A DNA stretch of 64,000 nucleotides from Candidatus Roseilinea sp. (GTDB lineage Bacteria > Chloroflexota > Anaerolineae > J036 > Brachytrichaceae), in the NCBI GenBank assembly GCA_025055235.1, contig JANWYN010000040.1, positions 29,011 to 93,010 on the forward strand, given 5' to 3'. Under the pieces are notes generated by a model. That model was not told where the DNA came from. It saw nothing but the letters and a program-made list of their open reading frames with translations, and made no database searches. Of the stretch, positions 28,661 through 37,014 are shown piece after piece; positions within the stretch are counted from its first letter, which is position 1; each line of letters begins with the position of its first letter. Made by a program: the position numbers and the translations under genes.

Positions 28661-30538
28661 TCACATCAGATGCCAATCCAGGAACCGCTCGATGCGCCGC
28701 AGGGCGTCGAGCGCATTTGCTGAATTGGCGAAACCGTGACCCTCATCGGGATATGTTTTGTATTCGAATGTTTTGCCTTCGCGCTTGAGCGCGGCGACGA
28801 GTTGAGCCGACTCGTTGAGATGCACCCGTGCGTCGCGTTCGCCGTGAATGATGAGCACGGGAGCGCGAATGTTCTTGACATAGTTCAGCGGAGAACCAAT
28901 CTCATACTCGTGCGCATGATCGCTCGGCAATCCCATTTGCCATTCCAGGTCTTGCCGCCCTGAATGATCGCCCAGCGCCCAAGACGTCTTCAGGTGGCTA
29001 TCACCATACAAGGATACACCGCATTTGAAACGGTATTGCGGATCCTTCGTCAACGCCAGCAAGGTCAGATAGCCACCATAGCTCTGTCCCCAGATCGCCA
29101 ACCGCTTCGGGTCAACGCCCGGGGTGCGCATCAGCACATCGGCCGCCGCTAAACAATCCTGCAAGTCACCCACGCCCCAGTTGAATAGATTGCCTTCCTT
29201 AAAGTGCCTACCATAACCGGTCGAGCCCCGATAGTTGGGGCACAGAATAACATAGCCTTTGGCGACGAAGTATTGGCGAATAGGATCCCAGGCCAAATCG
29301 TATTGCGCATTTGGTCCGCCGTGCGGATAGACGATCCCCGGCAGGCCGCGCCCACGTTTTTGGGTTTCAGCCAGCGCGCCGGGCAGATAGAGAAAGCCCG
29401 GAATCAACCAGCCATCGTGGCTGGTGTACTCGATGTGCGACGGCGTGACGAACGGGTAGTTCCTCAGCGCCGGCGGCGCGCTATTGGTCAGCGCGCGATC
29501 CTCGCCTGTTCCCGGCGTTCCAGCGCATAGATACAGATCGGGCGGCTGGCTGGGGCTGTCGAAACCGACGACGAACACATCCCTGCCGGGCACCCATCGC
29601 GGCGTGCTGTGATTCCCCGCCGGCCTCCGCAACCTTGTCGTCTTGCAATCGTCAATGGTAACGACGTAAAGCGGATCGCTGCCTTGCTCGCTGCCGATGA
29701 GCACTATACGCTTGCCGTCCGTCGCCCACGCAAAGTCCTCGACGTCCTGGCCGATGTGCGTGAGCTGGGTCAGGCGCGAGCCGTCGGCGGCCATCAGCCA
29801 CACTTCATCGTTGCCGCTGCGGTTGCATAGCATGGCGATACACGACCCATCCGGCGAAACGCTGGGCGCCCAGTATTGCGCGCCGTCGCCCGGCGTCAGC
29901 CGAACCGGCGTGCCGCCCTGCGGCGAAATCGCGTAAATGTCAGTCTGCTTGATCTGGTGCTTCGGCGAGGCCTGATAGATGATGCGCGAGCCGTCCGGCA
30001 TCCAGACCGGCGAGCTGCACTCGTCGCTGCCGTGCGTCAACCCGGTCACCCATCCGCCTTCGAACGGCACGGCGGCGATCTGCGATGCACCGTCTTTGTA
30101 GGTGCTGAAGACCACCAGCCGGCCGTCGGGCGACACCGCCGGCTCCGATGCGTCGTAATACAGCTCGGTCAACTGACGCGGCTGGCCGCCATCGGCAGGC
30201 ACGACGTAGAGATTGCTCACGTCGTCATCGTAGGCGCCGTAGATGATGAAGCGGCTGTCGGGCGTCCAGGCTGGCGGCTCGTCCTCCCACCAGTTGACGT
30301 AGGTGCGCTCGAATGTCAGCCGGCTCGGCCAGTTGGGCGCGCCGTTCGAATCCAGCTCGATGGTGAACAAGTCGCTCTGCGCGTTGCGGTCACGATAGAA
30401 GGCGACGCGCCGGCCATCGGGCGACACCGCGTGGTTGTGGATGCGCTCGACGCCGTTGATGACCAGCTCTGGCCATAGGCCTTCGGGCGGGCAGGCGTCG
30501 GGGCGCGGCAACGACGGCATCCCGTAGTGTTCTTCCAT
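28661..30538 (-). CDS. S9-family prolyl oligopeptidase/acylaminoacyl peptidase
   Basis: This 625-residue serine peptidase has an N-terminal seven-bladed TolB/WD-like propeller (repeated SPDGRxVAF phrases) and a C-terminal alpha/beta-hydrolase domain. The nucleophile is the Ser in WGQSYGGYLT, the base is the His in YPDEGHGFANS, and the Asp lies in the IHGERDARV segment. No signal peptide is seen, so it acts in the cytoplasm, cutting short peptides. ATG 30538 is chosen; an upstream start would add only five residues. It is followed closely by the SH3-lipoprotein gene. Confidence 0.93.
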   Translation of the reverse strand: MEEHYGMPSLPRPDACPPEGLWPELVINGVERIHNHAVSPDGRRVAFYRDRNAQSDLFTIELDSNGAPNWPSRLTFERTYVNWWEDEPPAWTPDSRFIIYGAYDDDVSNLYVVPADGGQPRQLTELYYDASEPAVSPDGRLVVFSTYKDGASQIAAVPFEGGWVTGLTHGSDECSSPVWMPDGSRIIYQASPKHQIKQTDIYAISPQGGTPVRLTPGDGAQYWAPSVSPDGSCIAMLCNRSGNDEVWLMAADGSRLTQLTHIGQDVEDFAWATDGKRIVLIGSEQGSDPLYVVTIDDCKTTRLRRPAGNHSTPRWVPGRDVFVVGFDSPSQPPDLYLCAGTPGTGEDRALTNSAPPALRNYPFVTPSHIEYTSHDGWLIPGFLYLPGALAETQKRGRGLPGIVYPHGGPNAQYDLAWDPIRQYFVAKGYVILCPNYRGSTGYGRHFKEGNLFNWGVGDLQDCLAAADVLMRTPGVDPKRLAIWGQSYGGYLTLLALTKDPQYRFKCGVSLYGDSHLKTSWALGDHSGRQDLEWQMGLPSDHAHEYEIGSPLNYVKNIRAPVLIIHGERDARVHLNESAQLVAALKREGKTFEYKTYPDEGHGFANSANALDALRRIERFLDWHLM

Positions 30539-30556
30539 GATGCGACGCTCCAACTA

Positions 30557-32536
30557 TTATCGCCGGTTGCGAAGAAAGCCTACAACGACGATGCCCAGTG
30601 CAATCAATGTGAGTAGCGCGGCGAGCCAGGTGAGCCATCGGTGGCTCGCTGCGGTCGCCATACTTCGAGCAGCGCCGTCGAAGCCCAGCCAGTTCGTGTG
30701 TGCCTCGCTGCGTTGCTCGCGCGCGCCGACGATGGCTTCCGGCTCCGGCATGGCAACCTTGCGCCAAATCACATCGTCGAACTGGGCGCTGCCGGCAACC
30801 CACAGCGCACTGCGGCCGGAAGCGAAGCGCGCCTCTGGATCTACGGCCACGAACTCATCTTGGTCGTTCAGCGCGATCCGCATTTCGTTGCCGCGGATCG
30901 CCACGCTGAGCTTGAGCCAGACCAGCGGATCGAGTGCGAGGTTCGATGCACCGGCCAGGTCGGCCTCGCGCACGCCGTTCACGACGCGATAGACGCGCAG
31001 GTACGCGCCGCCGTTCACAAAGCGCTCGATCTCGACCCGGTAGTGGTTGTCGGCATCCTGCACACGCACGGCCAGGCCCCATTTGCCGGCGGCGTCTTGC
31101 AGGCGGCCACGCGCTTCGAAGACGTAGTCGCTGCCCGGCAGCGCGGTCATCAACAAGCCGTCGCCGGTCGCGCTGAGCACGATGCGCACACCGAGCGCCT
31201 CGCCCACTTCAGCCGGCGTCCACGCACCGCTCAGCGCCGTCCACACGCCGGGATCGAGCTGCCGGCGGGCGCTGCGCCCGGCGGACAGGTCGGCGCTGCG
31301 ATAGTTCAACACCCAGCCGGCGCCGGTGTCTTTGCAGATGTAGCCGTGCAGCGTGGTCGTGAAGACGTGCTGGAACAAACAGGCTTGGTTGTCGCTGAGC
31401 TGCGGTGCGTCGGGCAGCGGCGTGAACGGGCCGGCCGGCGATGGGCCGGCATAGATCTTCGTCTTCCAGGCGTTTTCGTTCACCTCGGTGGAGAGGAAGT
31501 ACACGCCGTCGTGGAACATCATGTTGGGTGCAGCCAGCTCGTAGGGCACGTCAATCAAGACCCGCTCGGACGCCGGATCGGCCAGACCTTCCACGCTCCA
31601 GGCACGACGCATCCGGATTTGCCAGAAGCCGGCGTCGCTGCCGCCGCGGAACCAATACAGGTAGAACATGCCGCTCTGCGGGTCACGGAACAAGGCCGGA
31701 TTTTGGTTGCGCACGCCCGGCTCCTGCGGCACGATCACGCGATACTCCGGGTCGAAGTGGACGCCATCCGTGCTGGTGCGCATCACCACGTGGCTCACCC
31801 CGCAGTGATCGCGGTCGTAGATCATGTAGATCCGGTCGCCCACGCGCTGCACCGACGGCCAGCGCTCACCGTCGCGGTTTAGCAGCGGCGCCGGCCACTT
31901 GATCCAGTTGACCAGGTCGTTGCTGCGTGCCAGCCCGATGCCGCCGCAGTCGGCCAGGCCGTAATAGCCCCAGTAGCGATAGCCATCGCGGTTGAGTTCG
32001 ACCACGCTCAGGGTGTGCGGCGCTTCGGTCTCCCAGGCTTCCGTGCGGGTCATCACCGTGACCGGCGGGCCGAAGGTGTAGTAACCCAGGCCGGGTCGGC
32101 CGAAGTCGTCGAACATCTCGAAGGTGCGCCCGCCGCCGGAAAGGTCATCTGCCATCGGGCTGCCGTAGTAAAGGTAAATCGTCCGTTGACCGGCCGCCGG
32201 AATATGGGGCGTCTTCACCCAGACGGTCGCCTGCTGTGCGCCGGCATCGTAGCGCTCCACCCAGTGGGGCAGGTAGCGCCGGCCGTCCTCGTCGGCGAAG
32301 CGCAGGTCGCCGCCATCCGGTTGCGCCAGGTCGAAGTCGAAGTTTCGCGCGTCGAGCGTAAGCCGCACCTGAAAGTCACGCAGGTCGGCCCGGCTTGCGT
32401 TGGTGATAGTGATCGGGCGACGATAGCGCCATTCGGGCGATGCCGGTGCGGGTTGCGACGCTTGTGAAGGAACAGTGACCAGCGCGATCGAAGCAGCAAC
32501 GAGCGCGGCGAGCAAGACGAAGGTTCTGCGCGACAT
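30557..32536 (-). CDS. Secreted beta-propeller glycosidase-like protein with DUF2341 and membrane anchor
   Basis: This 659-residue protein begins with a signal peptide (SRRTFVLLAALVAASIALV). Residues ~45-140 form a DUF2341 domain (WRYRRPITITNASRADLRDF). A five-bladed-propeller region follows, resembling GH43/GH117-type proteins (LARSNDLVNWIKWPAPLLN, then DGERWPSVQRVGDRIYMIYD). After this comes a laminin/concanavalin-like domain (VWTALSGAWTPAEVGEALG on). The C-terminus is a single membrane helix plus RNRR, so the protein is surface-anchored. Binding or cleavage of a plant or host-type polysaccharide is likely but unproven. Confidence 0.8.
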   Translation of the reverse strand: MSRRTFVLLAALVAASIALVTVPSQASQPAPASPEWRYRRPITITNASRADLRDFQVRLTLDARNFDFDLAQPDGGDLRFADEDGRRYLPHWVERYDAGAQQATVWVKTPHIPAAGQRTIYLYYGSPMADDLSGGGRTFEMFDDFGRPGLGYYTFGPPVTVMTRTEAWETEAPHTLSVVELNRDGYRYWGYYGLADCGGIGLARSNDLVNWIKWPAPLLNRDGERWPSVQRVGDRIYMIYDRDHCGVSHVVMRTSTDGVHFDPEYRVIVPQEPGVRNQNPALFRDPQSGMFYLYWFRGGSDAGFWQIRMRRAWSVEGLADPASERVLIDVPYELAAPNMMFHDGVYFLSTEVNENAWKTKIYAGPSPAGPFTPLPDAPQLSDNQACLFQHVFTTTLHGYICKDTGAGWVLNYRSADLSAGRSARRQLDPGVWTALSGAWTPAEVGEALGVRIVLSATGDGLLMTALPGSDYVFEARGRLQDAAGKWGLAVRVQDADNHYRVEIERFVNGGAYLRVYRVVNGVREADLAGASNLALDPLVWLKLSVAIRGNEMRIALNDQDEFVAVDPEARFASGRSALWVAGSAQFDDVIWRKVAMPEPEAIVGAREQRSEAHTNWLGFDGAARSMATAASHRWLTWLAALLTLIALGIVVVGFLRNRR

Positions 32537-32573
32537 GGATGCGAACGGGGGCAATATAGCAGGCGGCCGGCGC

Positions 32574-34697
32574 TCAGCGCGGCAGGATGGTGATGCGCTC
32601 GACGACGTGTTCGGTCGCCTCTCCGCCGTCAATCGTCAGGCGCTCGAATGTGGGATACGAATACCAGCCGATCACGACGTTGTATTCGCCCGGCGGCGCG
32701 TCCGCAGGGATCGGCACGGCGCGCGTGTCGGTGATGATCGCGCCGGGCGTCCAGCGCGAAGTCGGCGCAGCGCCGTTCACTGGCGGGCTGTCGAATGCAG
32801 CAATCTGGCTGCCGTCGTCGGCGCGGCGCAGGTGCATGAACACGGTGTAGTCGGCGCGCGGCGTCCGGTCGGCGCGCCAGATCAGGTCGAGCGTGACGGC
32901 ATCGCCGGGGTAATACGGCTGCGCGCGCCCGCGCACGCCCACCAACGTGATCTGCTCGCCGAATTGGACGTGCTGGGGCTGCACCGGCGTATCGCCTGTG
33001 GCGACGCGCAAATCGTAAAGCGCGAGCGACGCATCTTGGAAGCCTTGCGCGTAGGTGCGCGCGCCGCGCCGGTTGAGGGCCTGCTCGACGACCGAAGGCG
33101 GCTGTAGCGCCATCGCCCAGCCGTAGTTCACGAGCCACACGCGCGATTTGTCGCCGGCGAATCGTGACAACTCTGCCTCGACCGCAGCCGGGTCACGGCT
33201 GAGCACGTCGTTGCCGACGATCCACACCGGCACGTCGAGCGGGCCGTAGTATTCCAGCAGCGGGAACTGATCGCTGTTGACCAGCACCACGCCGTCGCCC
33301 TGCCGGGCGCGCTCGCGGATGGCGCCGATCATCGCGTCGTAGCGGCTCTTCTGCCAACTCAAATCGAACAGTTGCAGGGTGCCGATGAGGGCCGGCGCAA
33401 GGGCGATGAGTGTGACGAGGGCGAGGGGGAGGTAGGAAGGGAGATTAGAGATTGGAGATTGGAGATTGGGGAGTGGGGAGTGGGTGGCGCGCCGGCGGGC
33501 ATCCTCGATGAGCACGACCCAACCGGCGGCGGCCAAGGCCAGCGGCAATAGCGCGAACAGATAGTAGCGCGGGCTGAAGTCGTTCACGATGCCGGAGCGC
33601 CCCGCCGTCACCGCCACAACGCCGAGCGAAGCGGCGATCCAGCCGAGGATGAGCAAGGCGTCGCCGCGCTGTCCGCGCCGCCAGTAACCGATCACGCCGA
33701 TCAACCCCAGGGCGAACAGGACGAGCGCAACCGCCGTCAAGCTGCCATCCGCGCGCATCCCGAACAGCAGGCCGTTGACGCCCACGCCGAAGTTGGCCAC
33801 GATGTCTTCGAAGACCGGCACGACGCGCGTGCGTGAAGCGACCGCGCGCGACGCATAGCGCGATTGCAACCCCAAGAACCATGCGCCGAAGATCAGCGCG
33901 ATGGCGAGATGGGCGACCAGCCAAGCAACGAGGCGCCGAGCATCGCGCGAACGCAACGCCGACAGCCCCAACGCCAGCGCGTTTACGAGCAGCACGCCGG
34001 CGGCATAGTAATGTGTGAACAGCGCACCGAGCGAGAGCAGGGTGTATTGCGCATTGCGTGTTGCGTGTTGCGTCCTGCGTCTTGCGTCTTGCGTCGCGCA
34101 TTTCAGCATCGCCGTGGCTAACGCCATCGCGCCACCGGCCAGCAGCGCGGCCAGTGCATACATGCGCGCCTCCTGCGCGTAGTAGAGCAGGATGGGCGAT
34201 GTCGCGAGCAACAGCGCGGTAAACGCCGCGGCGCTCGACCCGCCGATCAGCCGGCCCAGCCGCGCGCCGACAGCCACCAGCAACACGCCGCAGCACACCG
34301 ACAAGTAGCGCAGCGCGAAGACCGACTCGCCCCACAGTGTGCGGCTCGCGCCGAGCAGCAGGTGATACAGCGGCGGTTGGGCGTCGAGTCCGGCGACGAG
34401 CGACGCGACCGGCTGTTTGCTCGCCCATACCGAGAACGCTTCGTCGCCCCACAAGCCGCGCGCGTCCAGCGCCCATATCGCCAGCAGAAATGCCAGAGCG
34501 CAGCACGCCAATGCTGCAATGCGCGCCTGCCAATGGGGTGTATGTCCCGCCGGCAAAATGCCCGGCAATTGAAGTCGCGGGCAACTTGCAGCAAAGCCGG
34601 CCGTGCGCCGGCTTTGCCATGTGTTGCGCGCGGATTCATCCGCTGCGCAGATCCGCGCAGTGCCCCCGTTAGAAAGTGCACCCCGCCGATGTGTCAT
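32574..34697 (-). CDS. Membrane glycosyltransferase, ArnT/PMT-like (GT39/GT83 type)
   Basis: This ~707-residue integral membrane protein has about ten helices in its first 430 residues and a soluble C-terminal beta domain. The first loop carries the family's acidic pair in LWGDEAFSVWA, followed by QPPLYHLLLG. Such enzymes move a sugar from a lipid-phosphate donor onto a lipid or protein. The gene holds two heptamer tracts in frame (33427-33484 and 34044-34099). The start is uncertain: ATG 34697 lies beyond repeat B, whose body (34552-34680) would then encode residues 6-48; a TTG at 34556 avoids that. It is divergent from a GT2 gene that could supply its lipid-linked donor. Confidence 0.85.
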   Translation of the reverse strand: MTHRRGALSNGGTARICAADESARNTWQSRRTAGFAASCPRLQLPGILPAGHTPHWQARIAALACCALAFLLAIWALDARGLWGDEAFSVWASKQPVASLVAGLDAQPPLYHLLLGASRTLWGESVFALRYLSVCCGVLLVAVGARLGRLIGGSSAAAFTALLLATSPILLYYAQEARMYALAALLAGGAMALATAMLKCATQDARRRTQHATRNAQYTLLSLGALFTHYYAAGVLLVNALALGLSALRSRDARRLVAWLVAHLAIALIFGAWFLGLQSRYASRAVASRTRVVPVFEDIVANFGVGVNGLLFGMRADGSLTAVALVLFALGLIGVIGYWRRGQRGDALLILGWIAASLGVVAVTAGRSGIVNDFSPRYYLFALLPLALAAAGWVVLIEDARRRATHSPLPNLQSPISNLPSYLPLALVTLIALAPALIGTLQLFDLSWQKSRYDAMIGAIRERARQGDGVVLVNSDQFPLLEYYGPLDVPVWIVGNDVLSRDPAAVEAELSRFAGDKSRVWLVNYGWAMALQPPSVVEQALNRRGARTYAQGFQDASLALYDLRVATGDTPVQPQHVQFGEQITLVGVRGRAQPYYPGDAVTLDLIWRADRTPRADYTVFMHLRRADDGSQIAAFDSPPVNGAAPTSRWTPGAIITDTRAVPIPADAPPGEYNVVIGWYSYPTFERLTIDGGEATEHVVERITILPR
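33427..33484. repeat. Heptamer repeat inside the membrane glycosyltransferase gene (3' tract)
   Basis: On the plus strand the units read GAGATTA, GAGATTG, GAGATTG, GAGATTG, GGGAGTG, GGGAGTG. They are in frame with the gene and encode a short NLQSPISNLP-type linker between membrane helices. Confidence 0.85.
34044..34099. repeat. Heptamer repeat inside the membrane glycosyltransferase gene (5' tract)
   Basis: On the plus strand the units read ATTGCGC, ATTGCGT, GTTGCGT, GTTGCGT, CCTGCGT, CTTGCGT, CTTGCGT. In frame it encodes a polar loop (QDARRRTQHATRNAQ) between two membrane helices. The unit differs from the 3' tract in the same gene but matches the intergenic tract at 40777-40826. Confidence 0.85.
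34552..34680. repeat. Dispersed repeat family B, copy 1
   Basis: It is a direct copy of 39798-39921. Shared blocks are GCAAAATGCCCGGC, ATTGAAGTCGCGGGCAA, the hairpin AAAGCCGGC/GCCGGCTTT, and GCCATG.GTTGCGCGCGGA followed by TCATCCGC. It covers the 5' end region of the membrane glycosyltransferase gene. Confidence 0.8.
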
Positions 34698-34776
34698 CAC
34701 GCGCGCGATGATAGCATTCGCGGTGCTAGAATTTGCGGCGGCGAGCCGGCTGCGCGCTTCGCCGCAACGAACCTTC

Positions 34777-35529
34777 GTGATCTTCATCGTCCTGCCCGCT
34801 TACAACGAGGCCGAAGCGCTTCCTCGGTTGCTCGCTCGCATCGCTGCTGTCTCCGACGCACACTTCGGTGGTAGCTTGCGCGTCATCCTCGCCAACGATG
34901 GCAGCACCGATGGCACGCCGGACCTGGCACGCGCGGCGGCGGATGCGCACCGGTTGCACCTCGACATCCTCACACACGAGGTGAACCGCGGGTTGGGCGA
35001 GGCGATCAAAACCGGCCTGAAAGGCGCACTGGAGCGATCCACCAGCGACGACGACGTGATCGTCACCATGGACTCCGACGACACGCATCTGCCCGGCCTG
35101 ATCCCGCGCATGGTCATGATGATCGAAGAGGGGAACGACTTGGTGATCGCCTCGCGCTATCAGCACGGGTCGCGCATGCTCGGCATCCCGCGCTACCGCC
35201 AACTGCTCAGCACCGGCCTGAGCTGGTTGTTCCGCATCGTGTATCCGATCCCCGGCGCGCGCGATTACTCGTGCGGCTATCGCGCCTATCGCGCCGGCGC
35301 GCTGCGCGCAGCGTTTGACCGCTTCGGCGACCTGCTGTTTGTCGAGCGAGGGTTCGCCTGCATGGTAGACATTTTGATCAAGATGCACCTGGCCGGCGCG
35401 ACGGTGAACGAAGCGCCGATGATCCTGCGCTACGACCGCAAGCCGGGCGCGACCAAGATGCCGGTGAAGAAGACGATCGTCCAGACCTTCCGGCTGCTGG
35501 CGCGCCGGCGCTTCGGCGTGATGGACTGA
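34777..35529 (+). CDS. Family 2 glycosyltransferase, dolichol-phosphate-mannose-synthase-like
   Basis: This ~250-residue enzyme has a GT-A fold. VLPAYNEAEALPRLL is at the N-terminus, the DxD-type motif is TMDSDDTHLPGLI, and SCGYRAYRAGALRAAF matches the DPMS/DPG-synthase branch. It probably transfers a hexose to polyprenyl phosphate at the inner membrane face, making the donor for GT-C enzymes like its divergent neighbour. No C-terminal membrane helices are present. GTG 34777 gives the usual N-terminus; ATG 34708 would add 23 residues. A TAGAAT at 34727-34732 is a possible -10. Confidence 0.9.
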   Translation: MIFIVLPAYNEAEALPRLLARIAAVSDAHFGGSLRVILANDGSTDGTPDLARAAADAHRLHLDILTHEVNRGLGEAIKTGLKGALERSTSDDDVIVTMDSDDTHLPGLIPRMVMMIEEGNDLVIASRYQHGSRMLGIPRYRQLLSTGLSWLFRIVYPIPGARDYSCGYRAYRAGALRAAFDRFGDLLFVERGFACMVDILIKMHLAGATVNEAPMILRYDRKPGATKMPVKKTIVQTFRLLARRRFGVMD

Positions 35530-35535
35530 ACGCGA

Positions 35536-36405
35536 TCATGCATCGCCGGCCTGATCTTCTCGCAGCAATAGTGGCGCCGGCTCGGCCTTAATGCGCGCGA
35601 TCATCGCCGGATCTTGCAGCTCCTCGAAGTGCGCGCCCAGTGGCGGCAGCGTGGGATGGACGGTCACCTGCTCGAAGCCGAGGCCGCGCGCCAGCGCAGC
35701 GACCGCCGCGGCTGCCTGCTCGCCGGCCTTCTCAAGCAGGTCTTTCTCGATCGCAGCGTTGACCAGCGCCTCCATCGCGTCGCGCCGGGCCGCGTCCATC
35801 AGCGTGATGTCGCGCCCGGTGAACCAGCCGGCCTTGTGCGATACCACGCGGGTGAGCGACTCGTCCACATACACCATCAGCACTTTGGTCGGCGGCAGGG
35901 TGATCTCGACGGCGTTGCCGGACACGCGCACGTCTTCTTCGCGCAGGTGCTTGAGGTTGACGCCGGCCACCACGCGCACCCCGACGTCCATCACCAGCTC
36001 CTCGCCCAGCAGCTTGTCGCGCAGCGGCTTGATGAACGAGTCGGGCGACGTCCGGTCGCGTTCCTTCTTGACCGTGACTGCGCCGATCTGGCTGTAGGTA
36101 ACGAGGGCTGCCGCGCGCACTTCGCTCACGACAATCGAGGGGGTGAGAAGTGTGGTCGCGATGTTAGGCTGGGCCGGGTGAGGCTGAGGTTGCGCCTGCG
36201 CTGCGACGAACAAGACGACCAGGCACACGAAGACAACGGCAGCAGCGAGGAGCGTCAGCGGCCCGATGCTTGCCAGGTTGACCGCTAAGTAGAACAACGC
36301 AATCGCCGCGACGGCGAGCACGACGTATAACCCCGCGCCTCGCAGCGCCGACCGCGCCTTCGCTATCCATCTACACACAGCCCGATTGTAACGGCGCGGC
36401 CGCAA
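35536..36405 (-). CDS. DUF4230 family membrane protein
   Basis: This 289-residue protein has two N-terminal membrane helices (about residues 22-45 and 48-70) and a soluble DUF4230-type domain. Recognisable parts are LVTYSQIGAVTVKKERD, VRVVAGVNLKHLREEDVRV and VEITLPPTKVL followed by MDAARRDAMEALVNAAIEKDLLEKAG. The function of the family is unknown; its beta region followed by a charged helical stretch resembles SPFH-like membrane scaffolds. It is convergent with the GT2 gene (7-base gap). Confidence 0.8.
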   Translation of the reverse strand: MRPRRYNRAVCRWIAKARSALRGAGLYVVLAVAAIALFYLAVNLASIGPLTLLAAAVVFVCLVVLFVAAQAQPQPHPAQPNIATTLLTPSIVVSEVRAAALVTYSQIGAVTVKKERDRTSPDSFIKPLRDKLLGEELVMDVGVRVVAGVNLKHLREEDVRVSGNAVEITLPPTKVLMVYVDESLTRVVSHKAGWFTGRDITLMDAARRDAMEALVNAAIEKDLLEKAGEQAAAAVAALARGLGFEQVTVHPTLPPLGAHFEELQDPAMIARIKAEPAPLLLREDQAGDA

Positions 36406-36462
36406 ACGGGTGCGTTGGACGCATCCTCTTGTGGAGACAGTGACGCGGCGATGGGCGACCCA

Positions 36463-36478
36463 GTCCGCGAAGGCGGAC
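36463..36478. repeat. Small GTCCGC palindrome in the DUF4190-DUF4230 spacer
   Basis: GTCCGC (36463-36468) pairs with GCGGAC (36473-36478) around GAAG. Variants GGCGTCCGCC follow about 30 bases on. It is a common REP-like palindrome; the ~155-base spacer shows nothing else. Confidence 0.45.
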
Positions 36479-36561
36479 TTTGCCCGGAGTTGCCCACGAC
36501 TTTGAGTCGCCAGGCGTCCGCCTCACTTGGCCGCAGACTTTACGCCTGTGACGGGCTTTGT

Positions 36562-36945
36562 TCAAAAGCCGGCAAACAGGGCGCCGAAGAAGGAGGAGAC
36601 GCACAAGGCGAACAAACAGGTGACGACCAAATTCAGCGCGCCGAGGATGATGCCCACGATGGCCAGGCCTTCGCCGGACTGGGTGCCGTGGCTGGTGAGG
36701 ATCTCGTTGCGCGCAATCACGCCGGTGATGATGCCGATCAGGCCGCCGATGCCGAACAGCCCGCACCAGGCCAGGATGCTGGAGGCCAGGCTGACGATCG
36801 CCCACGGGTTCGTCTGCGGCATCAGCGCATCGGGATAGGGTGCGCCGGGCGGCGGCAGCCGGGGCGTCGGCGGATTCTGCGGCGATGGCAACGTCGTCCG
36901 CTGTGGCTGGCCCGCGCCTTGGGGATCGTAGATAGGCTCATTCAT
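36562..36945 (-). CDS. DUF4190 membrane protein
   Basis: This 127-residue protein has a Pro-rich cytoplasmic N-terminus (~45 residues) and two or three membrane helices. NPWAIVSLASSILAWCGLF and GIGGLIGIITGVIARNEI are the typical DUF4190 signature, often found beside a phospho-peptide or SH3 region. A GTG at 36951 would add two residues. The function is unknown; relatives are small envelope proteins. It lies between the C39/PA14 protein gene and the DUF4230 gene, on the same strand. Confidence 0.82.
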   Translation of the reverse strand: MNEPIYDPQGAGQPQRTTLPSPQNPPTPRLPPPGAPYPDALMPQTNPWAIVSLASSILAWCGLFGIGGLIGIITGVIARNEILTSHGTQSGEGLAIVGIILGALNLVVTCLFALCVSSFFGALFAGF

Positions 36946-37014
36946 GTTCACACGGTCCGTTGCCCATCATACGAGCAAAGCGGCAGAAAGTCGCGCTCAA
37001 GCGGCGCCCGGCAA